The notes beneath the pieces are model-generated. The model was not told where the DNA came from. It saw nothing but the letters and a program-made list of their open reading frames with translations, and did not search any database. Position numbers and translations under genes: made by a program. Positions 43,902-52,887 of a stretch of DNA of 64,000 nucleotides are shown here, in pieces (the first letter of the stretch is position 1; each line of letters begins with the position of its first letter). Source of the stretch: Pistricoccus aurantiacus. GTDB taxonomy: Bacteria; Pseudomonadota; Gammaproteobacteria; Pseudomonadales; Halomonadaceae. Where the stretch lies: positions 1 to 64,000 of the forward strand of contig NZ_CP042382.1 in the NCBI RefSeq assembly GCF_007954585.1, written 5' to 3'.

Positions 43902-44187
43902 GCCGGGTAAACAAAGAGGTCAGAGCTTAGTAACACCTTCAAGCTGTCCAGCTGATGGGGTCCACCTCACAGACGCGATGTCTCCAGAAGCCGAGGCGAC
44001 CGAATCCGCCGCCAACCCGCAAGCCAAAGGCAACCAGGAAGATGAACTCAACCAAGGTCAAGGTGCTGCTACCAGCGGTAGCGAGGATACCCCTTCTCTA
44101 GACTATGAGTCCGACAAAGACGAGACGTCTCCAGAAGCCGAGGCCACCGATTCCGCCGCCAACCCTGAGCAATGAGGTAAGTTGCAG

Positions 44188-44245
44188 GCCCTGTCGAAGC
44201 AGAGACGTTCCATCCGAATGATCACCGCTTTGACAGGGCTTTTTT
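44188..44245 (+). terminator. Terminator after the interrupted acidic-repeat gene
   Basis: GCCCTGTCGAAGC (44188-44200) pairs with GCTTTGACAGGGC (44227-44239) and is followed by TTTTTT. The loop is 26 bases. It follows the stop of the broken gene and precedes the cytochrome-copA operon. Confidence 0.75.
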
Positions 44246-44351
44246 GGCCTTCAAACATCCCTATTCTTAGCCAACATAACGCCATTTCTACATTAAAACA
44301 GTCATAAAAACAGCATGATAGCTCTACCAAGCCTTCATCGGAGGAAGCCTA

Positions 44352-44870
44352 ATGCGAGTGCTATACGGAATGTTATTGATGCTCCTGTTACTGGTCGTCG
44401 CCGGTATCCTTTTCATCTACAGCGGCTTTTACAACGTCGCCGCCAGCGTTCCTCACGCGGCACTGACGAGGTGGGCGACCCATACCACCATGCATTATTC
44501 CGTCGAGGCGCGCAGCGATGCTATCCGCGTACCCAACCTCGACGATTCTCAAATGATTGCTCGGGGCGCGCGTACCTACGAGGAGATGTGTGTCGCTTGT
44601 CACCTCAAGCCGGGAACCGATAGCACCGCGCTGCATAAAGGGCTTAACCCCCCGCCTCCCAACCTGACTGAAGAAGATGATTGGGCACCCGCGGAACAAT
44701 TCTGGATTATCGACCACGGTATCAAGATGTCCGGCATGCCGGCCTGGGGCGAAAGCCATGCAGACAAGGAAATCTGGGAGGTGGTGGCGTTCTTGCAGCG
44801 CCTGCCCGAACTTTCCGAGCAGCAATATATCGAGCTAGCCAACCCCGAGAAGGAAGGAGGTGCGATATGA
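44352..44870 (+). CDS. Membrane-anchored c-type cytochrome
   Basis: A 172-residue protein with an N-terminal uncleaved helix (residues 3-24), one haem c site CVACH (Cys80, Cys83, His84) and a probable methionine ligand in IKMSGMPAWGE. Its stop overlaps the ATG of copA-2 (ATGA), so the cytochrome and the oxidase are translationally coupled. It may accept electrons from, or donate to, the multicopper oxidase (inference). No CopR-like box was found upstream. Confidence 0.88.
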   Translation: MRVLYGMLLMLLLLVVAGILFIYSGFYNVAASVPHAALTRWATHTTMHYSVEARSDAIRVPNLDDSQMIARGARTYEEMCVACHLKPGTDSTALHKGLNPPPPNLTEEDDWAPAEQFWIIDHGIKMSGMPAWGESHADKEIWEVVAFLQRLPELSEQQYIELANPEKEGGAI

Positions 44871-46660
44871 CCGACACTCCTCATCATCAAGAGCGCCGAC
44901 GCTTGCTGCAAGCCATGGCGGCAACCGGCCTACTGGCAGGACTCGAAACGTTCCTGCCTGGCTATGCCCGCGCCGGTGCGGGGGCCGAGCGCCACCTCGC
45001 CGGGGATGCCCGCGTACCCGGGGGAAGGCCACGCTCGGTTACCCAGGATTTCTATATACGCCGCGAAGGCATCGGTATCGCCGGCGGCCACGCGCCCTCG
45101 GCGATCACCATCAACCACTCCATCCCTGGGCCGCTGCTCGAGCTCTGGGAGGGGCACGAGGCCCGGCTGCGCGTACACAACCTGATGAACGAATCCACCT
45201 CCATCCACTGGCACGGTATTCTGTTGCCTTTTCAGATGGATGGTGTGCCCGGTGTGGCCTTCCCGGGTATCCAACCCGGTGACAGTTTCGAGGCCCGTTT
45301 CCCGGTGCGCCAGTACGGCACCTACTGGTACCACAGCCACACGGGGCTTCAGGAGCAGATCGGACAGACCGGGCCGATCGTCATTCATCCCGCCGAGCCG
45401 GACTCCATTCAGGCGGATCGCGATTACGTGGTCGTGCTCAACGACTGGACCTTCGAGGATCCCGCCCGAGTAATGGCCCAGCTCAAGAAGATGAGCGGCT
45501 ACTACAATTTCAACAAGCGCACCGTGGAAGACTTCGTGGAAGACGTGGCCCGCTCGGGCTGGGCGAAGACCCTGAAGGATCGGCAAGCCTGGGGCAAGAT
45601 GCGTATGAACCCTCGAGGTATCGCCGATGTCACCGGTCACACCTACAGCTACCTGATGAATGGCCTGCATCCGGAGGCCAACTGGAACGCCCTGTTCCGG
45701 CCCGGCGAGCGGATACGCCTGCGAGTGATCAATGCTTCATCGATGACGTATTTCAATTTCCGCATTCCGGGATTGCCGCTGACCGTGGTGGCGGCGGATG
45801 GCCCAAGCATCGAGCCGGTGGAAACCGACGAGTTCCAGATCGGCGTCGCCGAAACCTACGATATCGTCGTCGAGCCAAGAGAAGACAAGGCCTACACCTT
45901 GATGGCGGAATCCATGGACCGCAGCGGCTATGCCCGCGGTACCCTGGCGCCGCGCCTGGGCATGAGCGCGCCGGTGCCGGCGCTGCGCGCCCAGCCCCAG
46001 CGCACCCTGGTGGACATGGGCATGAAGCGCAACATGCTGATCATGGGGCCGGGGAAAAAGCCCAATACCCGCCTGGAGGGCGATAGCGTTGCCATCAAGG
46101 AAGCGGCGGGGCCGGTGGTGGCCCAGCATGGCCCGGACCACCATGGCGCAGGCAACGCCACCATCGCCAAGGTTCAGCGCCGACGCCTCGGCGAGCGGGG
46201 GGCGGGGCTCGAGGACGTCGCGCATCGGGTGCTGACTTACAGTCAGCTGCGCAGCATCGAGCCGATGAGCGACAAGCGTGCACCGACGCATACCGTGGAG
46301 CTTCATCTCACCGGCAACATGAACAGCTACATGTGGTCCTTCGATGGCGTGGAGTACTCGGACTCCAAGGTGATCGATTTCCCCTACGGCGAGCGGGTGC
46401 GTTTGATCATGGTCAACGACACCATGATGGAGCATCCCATGCACCTGCACGGGATGTTTATGGAACTCGAGAACGGCCAGGGCGAGCATTTGCCCAAGAA
46501 ACACACCATCAGCGTCCGGGCGGGGGAGCGAGTCTCGCTATTGATCAGCGCCGTCGAGCCAGGGCGCTGGGCGTTTCATTGCCACCTGCTTTATCACCTC
46601 GAACGCGGCATGTTCCGCGTGGTACGTGTCAGCAACTTGCCGGGAGCCGACAATGCTTAA
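44867..46660 (+). CDS. copA: Multicopper oxidase CopA (copy 2)
   Basis: A 597-residue paralogue of CopA-1. A twin-arginine-like signal (RRRLLQAMAATGLLAG, residues 9-24) is followed by copper sites in SIHWHG, WYHSHTGLQEQ, HPMHLHG and WAFHCHLLYHLERGM. It lacks the MDHS repeats and instead has a basic/His insert around VAQHGPDHHGAGNATIAKV. The start at 44867 follows AGGAGG; it overlaps the cytochrome upstream and copB-2 downstream. Confidence 0.94.
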   Translation: MTDTPHHQERRRLLQAMAATGLLAGLETFLPGYARAGAGAERHLAGDARVPGGRPRSVTQDFYIRREGIGIAGGHAPSAITINHSIPGPLLELWEGHEARLRVHNLMNESTSIHWHGILLPFQMDGVPGVAFPGIQPGDSFEARFPVRQYGTYWYHSHTGLQEQIGQTGPIVIHPAEPDSIQADRDYVVVLNDWTFEDPARVMAQLKKMSGYYNFNKRTVEDFVEDVARSGWAKTLKDRQAWGKMRMNPRGIADVTGHTYSYLMNGLHPEANWNALFRPGERIRLRVINASSMTYFNFRIPGLPLTVVAADGPSIEPVETDEFQIGVAETYDIVVEPREDKAYTLMAESMDRSGYARGTLAPRLGMSAPVPALRAQPQRTLVDMGMKRNMLIMGPGKKPNTRLEGDSVAIKEAAGPVVAQHGPDHHGAGNATIAKVQRRRLGERGAGLEDVAHRVLTYSQLRSIEPMSDKRAPTHTVELHLTGNMNSYMWSFDGVEYSDSKVIDFPYGERVRLIMVNDTMMEHPMHLHGMFMELENGQGEHLPKKHTISVRAGERVSLLISAVEPGRWAFHCHLLYHLERGMFRVVRVSNLPGADNA

Positions 46661-47462
46661 GCAATCATGGGTGCCTTCTTTGCTGTTTGTCACCGGTCTG
46701 GGACTGGCCGGCACCGTACAGGCCGATTCCCACGGCAAGGCGAGCCTGGACAGCGTCGTGCCGGAGGGGCCGATCGAGCCCTCGAGCGGTGCGCCAAAAG
46801 GCTGGAAAGAAAAGCCGACCATGGACGACAAGATTCTTGCGTTTTCGCGTCTCGATCGCTTCGAGTACGGCGACAGCGAGGATGGCCAGACCTACCTATG
46901 GGACGCCCAGGGCTGGATCGGCGGCGACTACCACAAGTTCTGGTGGGAAACCGAGGGCGAGGGACCCGTGGGCGATGGTTCCATCGAAGCCAGCCAGTTC
47001 GAGGCGAGCTATGCCTACAAGATATGGCCTTATTGGCATGTGCAAGGCGGGGTGCGCTATGACACCAATCCCAACCCCGACCGCGGGTTCCTGATGCTGG
47101 GACTCGAAGGGCTGGCGCCTTACTGGTTCGAAACCGACCTGGAAGCCTACCTCAGCGAGGATGGCGACGTCAGCGCCAGCGCCGAGTTCGAGTACGACCT
47201 GCTGCTCACCCAGCGGCTGGTACTGCAGCCGCGAATCGGTATCAAGGCCTCGGCCCAGGACGAGCCCGAGTACGACCTGGGCAGCGGGATCACCAGTACC
47301 GAGATGGGCCTGCGGCTGCGCTACGAGATACGCCGGGAGTTCGCGCCCTATATCGGTGTGCGCTGGGATCGGAAGTACGGCGAGACCAAGGACATCGCCG
47401 AGGAAATGGGTGAACCAACTTTCTCGACGGCCTTCGTGATAGGGTTGCGCGCTTGGTATTGA
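46653..47462 (+). CDS. copB: Copper resistance outer-membrane protein CopB (copy 2)
   Basis: A 269-residue CopB barrel with a signal peptide ending near VQADS and the family segments WDAQGWIGGDYHKFWWETEGEG and YDLLLTQRLVLQPRIGI, ending in the aromatic LRAWY. The start at 46653 has GGGAG six bases upstream and overlaps copA-2 by 8 bases. An IS1380 element begins 11 bp after the stop. Confidence 0.92.
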   Translation: MLKQSWVPSLLFVTGLGLAGTVQADSHGKASLDSVVPEGPIEPSSGAPKGWKEKPTMDDKILAFSRLDRFEYGDSEDGQTYLWDAQGWIGGDYHKFWWETEGEGPVGDGSIEASQFEASYAYKIWPYWHVQGGVRYDTNPNPDRGFLMLGLEGLAPYWFETDLEAYLSEDGDVSASAEFEYDLLLTQRLVLQPRIGIKASAQDEPEYDLGSGITSTEMGLRLRYEIRREFAPYIGVRWDRKYGETKDIAEEMGEPTFSTAFVIGLRAWY

Positions 47463-47473
47463 ACCACGCCTAA

Positions 47474-49046
47474 CCCGGATATTGCACCGGGCCGGCCAGA
47501 CGCTCCCAGATTCCAGGCTCGGTGGGGATGATGGCGATCGGGGTTGAGATTGGCTATTTCTTGATCAATTTCCTGGCTTCAGGGCGCACTTCCCCCAACC
47601 CCCATGTCTTTTCTGTGCCGGGGACAGCACGCTGCGACGCTATCCCGGCACCAACTTGCTGGCCAGCGTCAGGAAAAGGTCTTGCTCGGGATACTGGCTG
47701 CTCAGCATCAACCGGATAGTGCGCGTGTTGCGGGTAATGACGGCGCCGATCTTCAGCAGCTTCAGGCGGATGGTGTTGACCTGGGCTTGGGCGAAGGCGG
47801 TGCGTTTGAGGTAAACCCGACGCATCCGTTCCAGCAGCAGGTAGGCCAGCCCCGAGAGCAGCAGCCGGTACTGGTTGGGCCACCACTCGTGACAACTGGT
47901 GCGGTCGGAGAACAGGAACTGCTGCTCCTTGATGCGGTTCTCCATCTCGCCCCGGGCGCAGTAGCGATTATCGTAGAGCCATTCGGCGCTGCAACCCCGC
48001 AGGTTGGTGACCACATAGCGGGTGTTGAAGCCGCGCCGTGTGGTCTCGGACTTGACGATCACCTGTCGTCGGCGTTTGTTCCAACTGCCGGCGGCGTACT
48101 TGATGAAGCCGAAGACACGCTGCTTCTCCCAGGTCTTCTCGAAGCGGATGGCCGACGCGTAGTCGATGTCTAGAGCCAGCTTGGCCAGGCGCTGGTTGCC
48201 GGCGATGCCGATGATGTAATCGACGCCGTGGCGGTCGCACCAATTGAGGATCAGCGGGCGGCAGAAGCCGCTGTCGCCACGGAAGACGATCTTCACATCG
48301 GGCCATGCCTGGCGCAGCCGCCGGACCAGCAGAGCGAGGATGGCACCGGCGTGGTGAGCGGCATCCAGCGAGGCCGGGCGCAGGTAGCTGACCAGCAGCT
48401 GATCACCACAGAACACGAACAGCGGCAGGAAGATGTAATGGTCGTAGTAGCCGTTGAAGTGCCGCCCGAGCTGCTGGCCGTGCACCCGGTCATCGGTGGC
48501 ATCGAAGTCGAGGTAGAGCGGCTTCTTGGGCGGCTGCCGGAACGAACGGATGAACTGCTCGATCATCTCCTCGTGGATGGCGACCGCCCAATCCCGGCCG
48601 GCCTGCTGTTCGAAGCGACACAGGGTCGACTGGCTGGCCAGCACGCCATCAGTATTGACGGCGGTCTGTAGGGCGATGTCATGACGCAGGGCATGGTGGT
48701 CGTTGAGATCTTCATAGCCCATCGCCAGGCCGAACACGCGTTGCCGGACCAGAGTTTCGGTGCGATGCAGGCAGCGCTGCGGGTCACGATCATCGCTGAT
48801 CCGGCGGGCGACGGCGCGAGTCAGGCCCACCTCACGATCCATCTGCCGCAGCAGCAGGATGCCGCCGTCGGAGGTGACGTCACCGCCATCGAAGCTGGCG
48901 AGGATCTGACGGCCTTTGCAGCGTGGAAAGGCGGCGGTCGGCGTGGTACATTTTGTCATGGCGGCTGAGTCGGTTGGTTCTTGTATAGGAGCTTGAATTA
49001 TAACCGATTTTCAGCCGCTTTTTGCATGTCTGGTGCAATATCCGGG
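47474..49046 (-). mobile_element. IS1380-family insertion sequence, copy B
   Basis: Same 1573-bp element as 26939-28511, same orientation, with the inverted repeats CCCGGATATTGCACC. The target duplication is CTAA (47470-47473 and 49047-49050), the reverse complement of the TTAG at copy A, pointing to a preferred target. Each copy has its own duplication, so the pair is not a composite transposon. Confidence 0.95.
47640..48959 (-). CDS. IS1380-family transposase (copy B)
   Basis: The 439-residue protein is identical to the one at 27105-28424 and intact. The perfect identity of the two elements implies recent transposition. Confidence 0.95.
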   Translation of the reverse strand: MTKCTTPTAAFPRCKGRQILASFDGGDVTSDGGILLLRQMDREVGLTRAVARRISDDRDPQRCLHRTETLVRQRVFGLAMGYEDLNDHHALRHDIALQTAVNTDGVLASQSTLCRFEQQAGRDWAVAIHEEMIEQFIRSFRQPPKKPLYLDFDATDDRVHGQQLGRHFNGYYDHYIFLPLFVFCGDQLLVSYLRPASLDAAHHAGAILALLVRRLRQAWPDVKIVFRGDSGFCRPLILNWCDRHGVDYIIGIAGNQRLAKLALDIDYASAIRFEKTWEKQRVFGFIKYAAGSWNKRRRQVIVKSETTRRGFNTRYVVTNLRGCSAEWLYDNRYCARGEMENRIKEQQFLFSDRTSCHEWWPNQYRLLLSGLAYLLLERMRRVYLKRTAFAQAQVNTIRLKLLKIGAVITRNTRTIRLMLSSQYPEQDLFLTLASKLVPG

Positions 49047-49050
49047 CTAA

Positions 49051-49503
49051 CGCTCCCTTCTTTCATGAACCACCCAGACAGATTCCTCTAATGGCGAGTC
49101 GGTCTGGGTGTCACTTGTGCTTAATCGCTTTCCCCTCGCCTGCCTTCGCTTTCAGAATATTCCCCTTCGCAGTGACAAAGAGCCAAACGGCTTGCGGTTC
49201 AAGGATCGTCACCCAAAATACCCTTGGAAGGGTCCAAGATCCTACGAAGCCTCAAAAATAATCCAGCTCAAACACCAAAGCCTGAATGCTGGAAAGCAAT
49301 CAAAGCGTAATTGGATCATGGCACTCATTATAAGAATGGGTCGGGGGATTGCCGCTACAATGCGCTTCGTAACGAGTACTGATCCCTCTGCTTTTAAACT
49401 TCCATTATTATCTTGGCCTGCCTCAATGTTATGGCTGCCAAAATCCGCTAGGTCATGACGATCCGCTTACCTTAAGTAATTTTTTCATCCCATTCTTCCT
49501 TCT
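49051..49503. other. Region without a recognisable gene
   Basis: After the IS1380 copy there are about 450 bases with no convincing gene. A 9-bp inverted repeat CACCCAGAC/GTCTGGGTG (49071-49079 and 49102-49110) with a 22-base loop may be an old terminator, possibly for copB-2 before the IS arrived. Open frames here lack ribosome sites and family resemblance. Confidence 0.5.
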
Positions 49504-49535
49504 TTCAGCGTAGCTTCAGGAAGAGCCTGCATAGT
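49504..49535 (+). promoter_or_regulatory. CopR-like box 4 upstream of the secreted protein at 49567
   Basis: TTCAG at 49504 and 49515 (11-bp period) is followed by the -10-like CATAGT at 49530. The short distance to the ribosome site (AGGAGG) gives a compact promoter. Confidence 0.6.
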
Positions 49536-49566
49536 ACCCCTGTACTGAAAAAACAGGAGGTTCACC

Positions 49567-49959
49567 ATGATGTCACTCAAGCAACTCGCTGCCATTAGTG
49601 TTTCAATTATCGGCTTATCTTCCGCTTCACTAGCGCTGGCTGATATGCCCTATGAAAACAAGGCGGGTCAGTCTGCGCAGATGACCCATGACATGCAACG
49701 TCAAAACGAATCAGCCGCTTCAGCAAACGGTACATGGAATAAAAAAAGTCAAACAGGGAATACCAGCCATCGGGGTAACAAGTTTGTCGAATCGTTTCGG
49801 CAAAGCAATACCCTGGGACAAAGCGATGCGATATCAAAAACTCGGCCATACGCTTCGCTTAACAAGAACTATGAGCCAAGCCCCAAGCCTTCTTTAAAAG
49901 CAGACACTTCCACTTATCACGATAACAAGGACAGGATAGGTCGTCGTCTCGACTGGTGA
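49567..49959 (+). CDS. Secreted hypothetical protein, probably copper-induced
   Basis: A 130-residue protein with a signal peptide (MMSLKQLAAISVSIIGLSSASLALA, cleavage near residue 25) and a polar mature part rich in Ser, Asn and Lys with few hydrophobic residues, so likely disordered. There are no cysteines. AGGAGG lies six bases before the start. A CopR-like box lies about 50 bp upstream, which is the only hint of function. Family not recognised. Confidence 0.75.
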   Translation: MMSLKQLAAISVSIIGLSSASLALADMPYENKAGQSAQMTHDMQRQNESAASANGTWNKKSQTGNTSHRGNKFVESFRQSNTLGQSDAISKTRPYASLNKNYEPSPKPSLKADTSTYHDNKDRIGRRLDW

Positions 49960-50028
49960 TAAGGCAACGAAGGTCGAGCCTAAAAAAAGCAAAAATTGCC
50001 CTGGTATGACTCAATATGCCCGGTAGAG

Positions 50029-50087
50029 TAAGGAGGACAGTGAGACGACTCTCCTCCTTAATAGATTGATTTGATACATCTCTATTA
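50029..50087. terminator. Hairpins between the secreted protein and cusC
   Basis: TAAGGAGGA/TCCTCCTTA (50029-50037 and 50052-50060) is a 9-bp stem, followed by an overlapping TAATAGA/TCTATTA repeat (50059-50087). There is no U-run. They may terminate weakly or affect the cusC leader. Confidence 0.4.
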
Positions 50088-50169
50088 GTCACCATCCTGG
50101 CCTAGCCGTCATACCGGACATTAAAACCGATAATTCATTTCACAGGATCAAGGCCAGGGAACAACATCT

Positions 50170-51471
50170 ATGAAGCAATGCTTGAACACGTCGGTACTGA
50201 CGTTACTGATGGGTATCGCCGTCGCGATACCCGCTTGGGGTGAGGAAGACGGTCTCGAGCTGTCACAGGCGATTGCAATCGCCCAGGCTCGCGATCCCTG
50301 GCTGAGCGGCAGTCAATACACCCAGGACGCACTGGAAGCCGAGGCAACCTCGGCTGGCACACTACCCGACCCCGTCGTGTCTCTCTCTGCAGCCAACCTG
50401 CCTGTCGATACCTTCGATACCGGTCAAGAAGGCATGACGCAATTCAGTGTCGGTATCACCCAGATGTTCCCACGCGGTGACACCTTGGCACTGTTGGAAC
50501 GGCAGAAGCGCCAGCTCGGACGTCAGCACCCCTTCATGAGGCAGGATCGCAAAGCGAAGGTAGCGGCGACGGTAAGCCAGCTATGGCTCGAGGCTTACCA
50601 GTCACAACAGACCATCATGCTCATCGAGAAAGATAGGGATCTTTTCGAGCAGCTCGTCGATGTGACCCAGATCAACTACGCCTCGGCGCTGGGAGCGGCA
50701 CGTCAACAGGATGTGATTCGCGCCCAACTGGAGTTGATCCGACTGGATGATCGCCTGACATCACTGAATCAGCAGATGGAAGCGTCCAAGCAGCTCTTGT
50801 CGGAATGGATAGGCCAGGAAGCCGTCTCACAACCGCTTGTTAGCGAGTTGCCCGAGCTTACCTTGGCCATGCCAAAGCTCGCCCAAGCATCGACACAGCT
50901 TTCCAGACAAGAAGCGGGGCAGGTGTTGGTGCGTCACCCTGCCGTTAAAGCCCTGGATATGGAGATCGAAGCGGTAAAAACCGGTATCGACCTGGCCTAT
51001 CAGAAATACCGGCCGGAATGGAGTGTGATGGCAAAATATGGTTATCGAGATGCGGATCCTCAAGGAAACGAGAGAGCGGATCTTTTCACCGCTGGGGTGG
51101 CTTTCGACCTCCCTGTTTTTACGCAAAAGAAACAAGACAAGGAAGTGGTAGCGGCGACTGCAAGAGCGGAATCCATCAAGACGGATAAAGCCCTCCTGCT
51201 GAGAAATATGCTGGCCAAGCTCGAGCAGAGCAAGGTCAAATTGATTCGCTTGAATGAACGCATGGCCCTCTATAACAAGCGGCTTATCCCCCAACTCAAT
51301 GAGCAAGCGGAAGCGTCCCTTGAGGCCTATAACAATGACGACGGCGACTTTGCCGAGGCGGTAAGAGCCTATATCGACGAGCTTGATACCAAGATCGAAT
51401 TTCTCAATATTGCGGTCGCACGCCAGCAGTTGATCGCCGCAATTAATTATTACCTCGCAGGCATTGAATAA
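50170..51471 (+). CDS. cusC: TolC-family outer-membrane efflux protein, CusC-like
   Basis: A 433-residue protein with a signal peptide (to about residue 24) and two outer-membrane-efflux repeats made of long helices (LSQAIAIAQARDPWL, then ARQQDVIRAQLELIRLDDRLTSLNQQMEASKQLL). It forms the outer-membrane channel of a metal RND pump. It is followed by the adaptor and pump genes. No CopR-like box was seen in its 210-bp upstream gap. Confidence 0.88.
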   Translation: MKQCLNTSVLTLLMGIAVAIPAWGEEDGLELSQAIAIAQARDPWLSGSQYTQDALEAEATSAGTLPDPVVSLSAANLPVDTFDTGQEGMTQFSVGITQMFPRGDTLALLERQKRQLGRQHPFMRQDRKAKVAATVSQLWLEAYQSQQTIMLIEKDRDLFEQLVDVTQINYASALGAARQQDVIRAQLELIRLDDRLTSLNQQMEASKQLLSEWIGQEAVSQPLVSELPELTLAMPKLAQASTQLSRQEAGQVLVRHPAVKALDMEIEAVKTGIDLAYQKYRPEWSVMAKYGYRDADPQGNERADLFTAGVAFDLPVFTQKKQDKEVVAATARAESIKTDKALLLRNMLAKLEQSKVKLIRLNERMALYNKRLIPQLNEQAEASLEAYNNDDGDFAEAVRAYIDELDTKIEFLNIAVARQQLIAAINYYLAGIE

Positions 51472-51502
51472 CCATTTAGTGTTTTTTGATCAAGAGGTCG
51501 CT

Positions 51503-52876
51503 ATGAAAAGAATCGTGCTGTATGTGCTGTTGTTGATGGTGGGGGCCGCGCTTGGCGTCGCGGGATATGGCGCTTATGCGACGCTGATGAAAGAGCCCTT
51601 GGCCGAGGAGCAGGAGAGTCAGGAGCCCCTTTATTGGGTGGCACCCATGGATCCCAATTACAAGCGAGACAAGCCGGGAAAATCTCCCATGGGGATGGAT
51701 TTGATTCCCGTCTATGAAGAAGAAACTACAGCGCAAGACGACGGTGCCGGGGTCGTGCGTATTTCACCGGCTGTCGAAAACAACCTGGGTGTACGCACGG
51801 CCCAGGTAAAGAAAGGCGTTTTCGATTCGGAGATAAGAACGATCGGCTATGTGAAGTACGACGAAGACCAATTGGTGCATATCCACCCGCGGGTCGAAGG
51901 TTGGATAGAAAAACTGTATGTCAAGTCGGAAGGTGATCCGGTTAAAAAAGGTGAGCCGCTTTACGATATCTATTCCCCTACCCTGGTGAACGCGCAAGAA
52001 GAGCTAGTGTTGGCCATCAATCGCGGCAATCCGCGACTGATACAGGCCGCGGAAGAACGACTGGAAGCGTTACAGGTGCCTGCTTCTACGATTCGATCAG
52101 TCAAGGCCTCGAAGCGGGTCAATCAGTCCGTGACCCTTTTCGCCCCGCAGGATGGGGTCATCGATAACCTGAATGTCCGTGAGGGGTTCTTCGTCCAACC
52201 TGGCACCACCATGTTGTCGATCGGTGCATTGGAGGAAGTCTGGGTAGTGGGCGAAGTATTCGAGCGACAGGCGGCGCTCGTCGAAGAGGGTGATGAAGTC
52301 ACGCTCACCTCGGAGTATCTGCCCGGGGAGACCTGGAACGGCACGGTGGATTACATCTATCCGACGTTGAATAGCAAGACTCGCACGGCCCAGGTCAGGA
52401 CGCGGCTCGACAATAGCGACAGGCTGCTCAAGCCCAACATGTTCATGCAACTGGCGATTCATAGCCGCGGCGATAACACCGCCCAGCAGATCCCTCGAGA
52501 GGCGCTTATCCGTACCGGTGGGCAGAACCGGGTCGTTCTGGCCCTGGGGGGTGGCAAGTTCAAGTCGGTCGAGGTGAAAGTCGGTCGCGTCGGTGAGGAT
52601 ATCGTCGAGATTCTCGACGGGCTGTCGGTCGGTGAGCGCATCGTCACCTCCGCGCAGTTCCTGCTGGATTCCGAATCCAGCAAGACCTCGGATTTCCTGC
52701 GTATGAACCATGACGAAAGCGTCACCGCTCAGGCCCAGGAGGAAATGGATCAGGACGACCACGCGGGAATGGGTCACGTGATGGAAGGCGATACCACCCA
52801 AGCCCAGGAAGAAATGGATCAGGACGAGCACACGGGAATGGATCACTCCAACTCCATGGAAAGCGATAGCGAATAA
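51503..52876 (+). CDS. cusB: RND periplasmic adaptor, CusB-like
   Basis: A 457-residue membrane-fusion protein with an N-terminal helix and a heavy-metal-binding segment YWVAPMDPNYKRDKPGKSPMGMDLIPVY (about residues 44-71) in which the usual cysteines are absent and methionines remain. The lipoyl/beta-barrel domains follow (VHIHPRVEGWIEKLYV, VFAPQDGVIDNLNVREG-like region). The C-terminus has two copies of a QAQEEMDQD(D/E)HxGM unit, rich in Met and His. The start at 51503 follows AAGAGG by a few bases. Confidence 0.88.
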   Translation: MKRIVLYVLLLMVGAALGVAGYGAYATLMKEPLAEEQESQEPLYWVAPMDPNYKRDKPGKSPMGMDLIPVYEEETTAQDDGAGVVRISPAVENNLGVRTAQVKKGVFDSEIRTIGYVKYDEDQLVHIHPRVEGWIEKLYVKSEGDPVKKGEPLYDIYSPTLVNAQEELVLAINRGNPRLIQAAEERLEALQVPASTIRSVKASKRVNQSVTLFAPQDGVIDNLNVREGFFVQPGTTMLSIGALEEVWVVGEVFERQAALVEEGDEVTLTSEYLPGETWNGTVDYIYPTLNSKTRTAQVRTRLDNSDRLLKPNMFMQLAIHSRGDNTAQQIPREALIRTGGQNRVVLALGGGKFKSVEVKVGRVGEDIVEILDGLSVGERIVTSAQFLLDSESSKTSDFLRMNHDESVTAQAQEEMDQDDHAGMGHVMEGDTTQAQEEMDQDEHTGMDHSNSMESDSE

Positions 52877-52887
52877 GGAAAGGCACC

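Larger units (their letters stand above)
42699..43971 (+). mobile_element. IS3-family insertion sequence
   Basis: A 1273-bp element. Its left end TGTGAACTGGACCCC and right end (inverted) TGTGAGGTGGACCCC match at 13 of 15 positions. It encodes OrfA and OrfB in the IS3 arrangement. The flanks (..GGCCTG and GACGCG..) show no target duplication, suggesting an adjacent deletion or rearrangement after insertion. Confidence 0.9.
42649..44175 (+). pseudogene. Small acidic-repeat protein gene interrupted by an IS3-family element
   Basis: A strong ribosome site (AAGGAGG) precedes ATG at 42649. The first 16 codons (MLSKEMFKQLGIIGVA) look like the start of a signal peptide, then the IS begins at 42699. 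After the IS, 43972-44175 continues an open frame reading DAMSPEAEATESAANPQ... and ending ...TSPEAEATDSAANPEQ. The segment SPEAEAT(E/D)SAANP occurs twice and the corresponding DNA is a near-perfect direct repeat. The original protein was probably exported and acidic. The parent family is not recognised. No target duplication surrounds the IS, so part of the gene may be deleted. The join of the two halves is inferred. Confidence 0.6.

Noticed and set aside
26935-49050. A composite transposon bounded by the two IS1380 copies
   Set aside because: Each copy has its own 4-bp duplication (TTAG at one, CTAA at the other), so they inserted independently and the outer flanks do not match as a composite would need.
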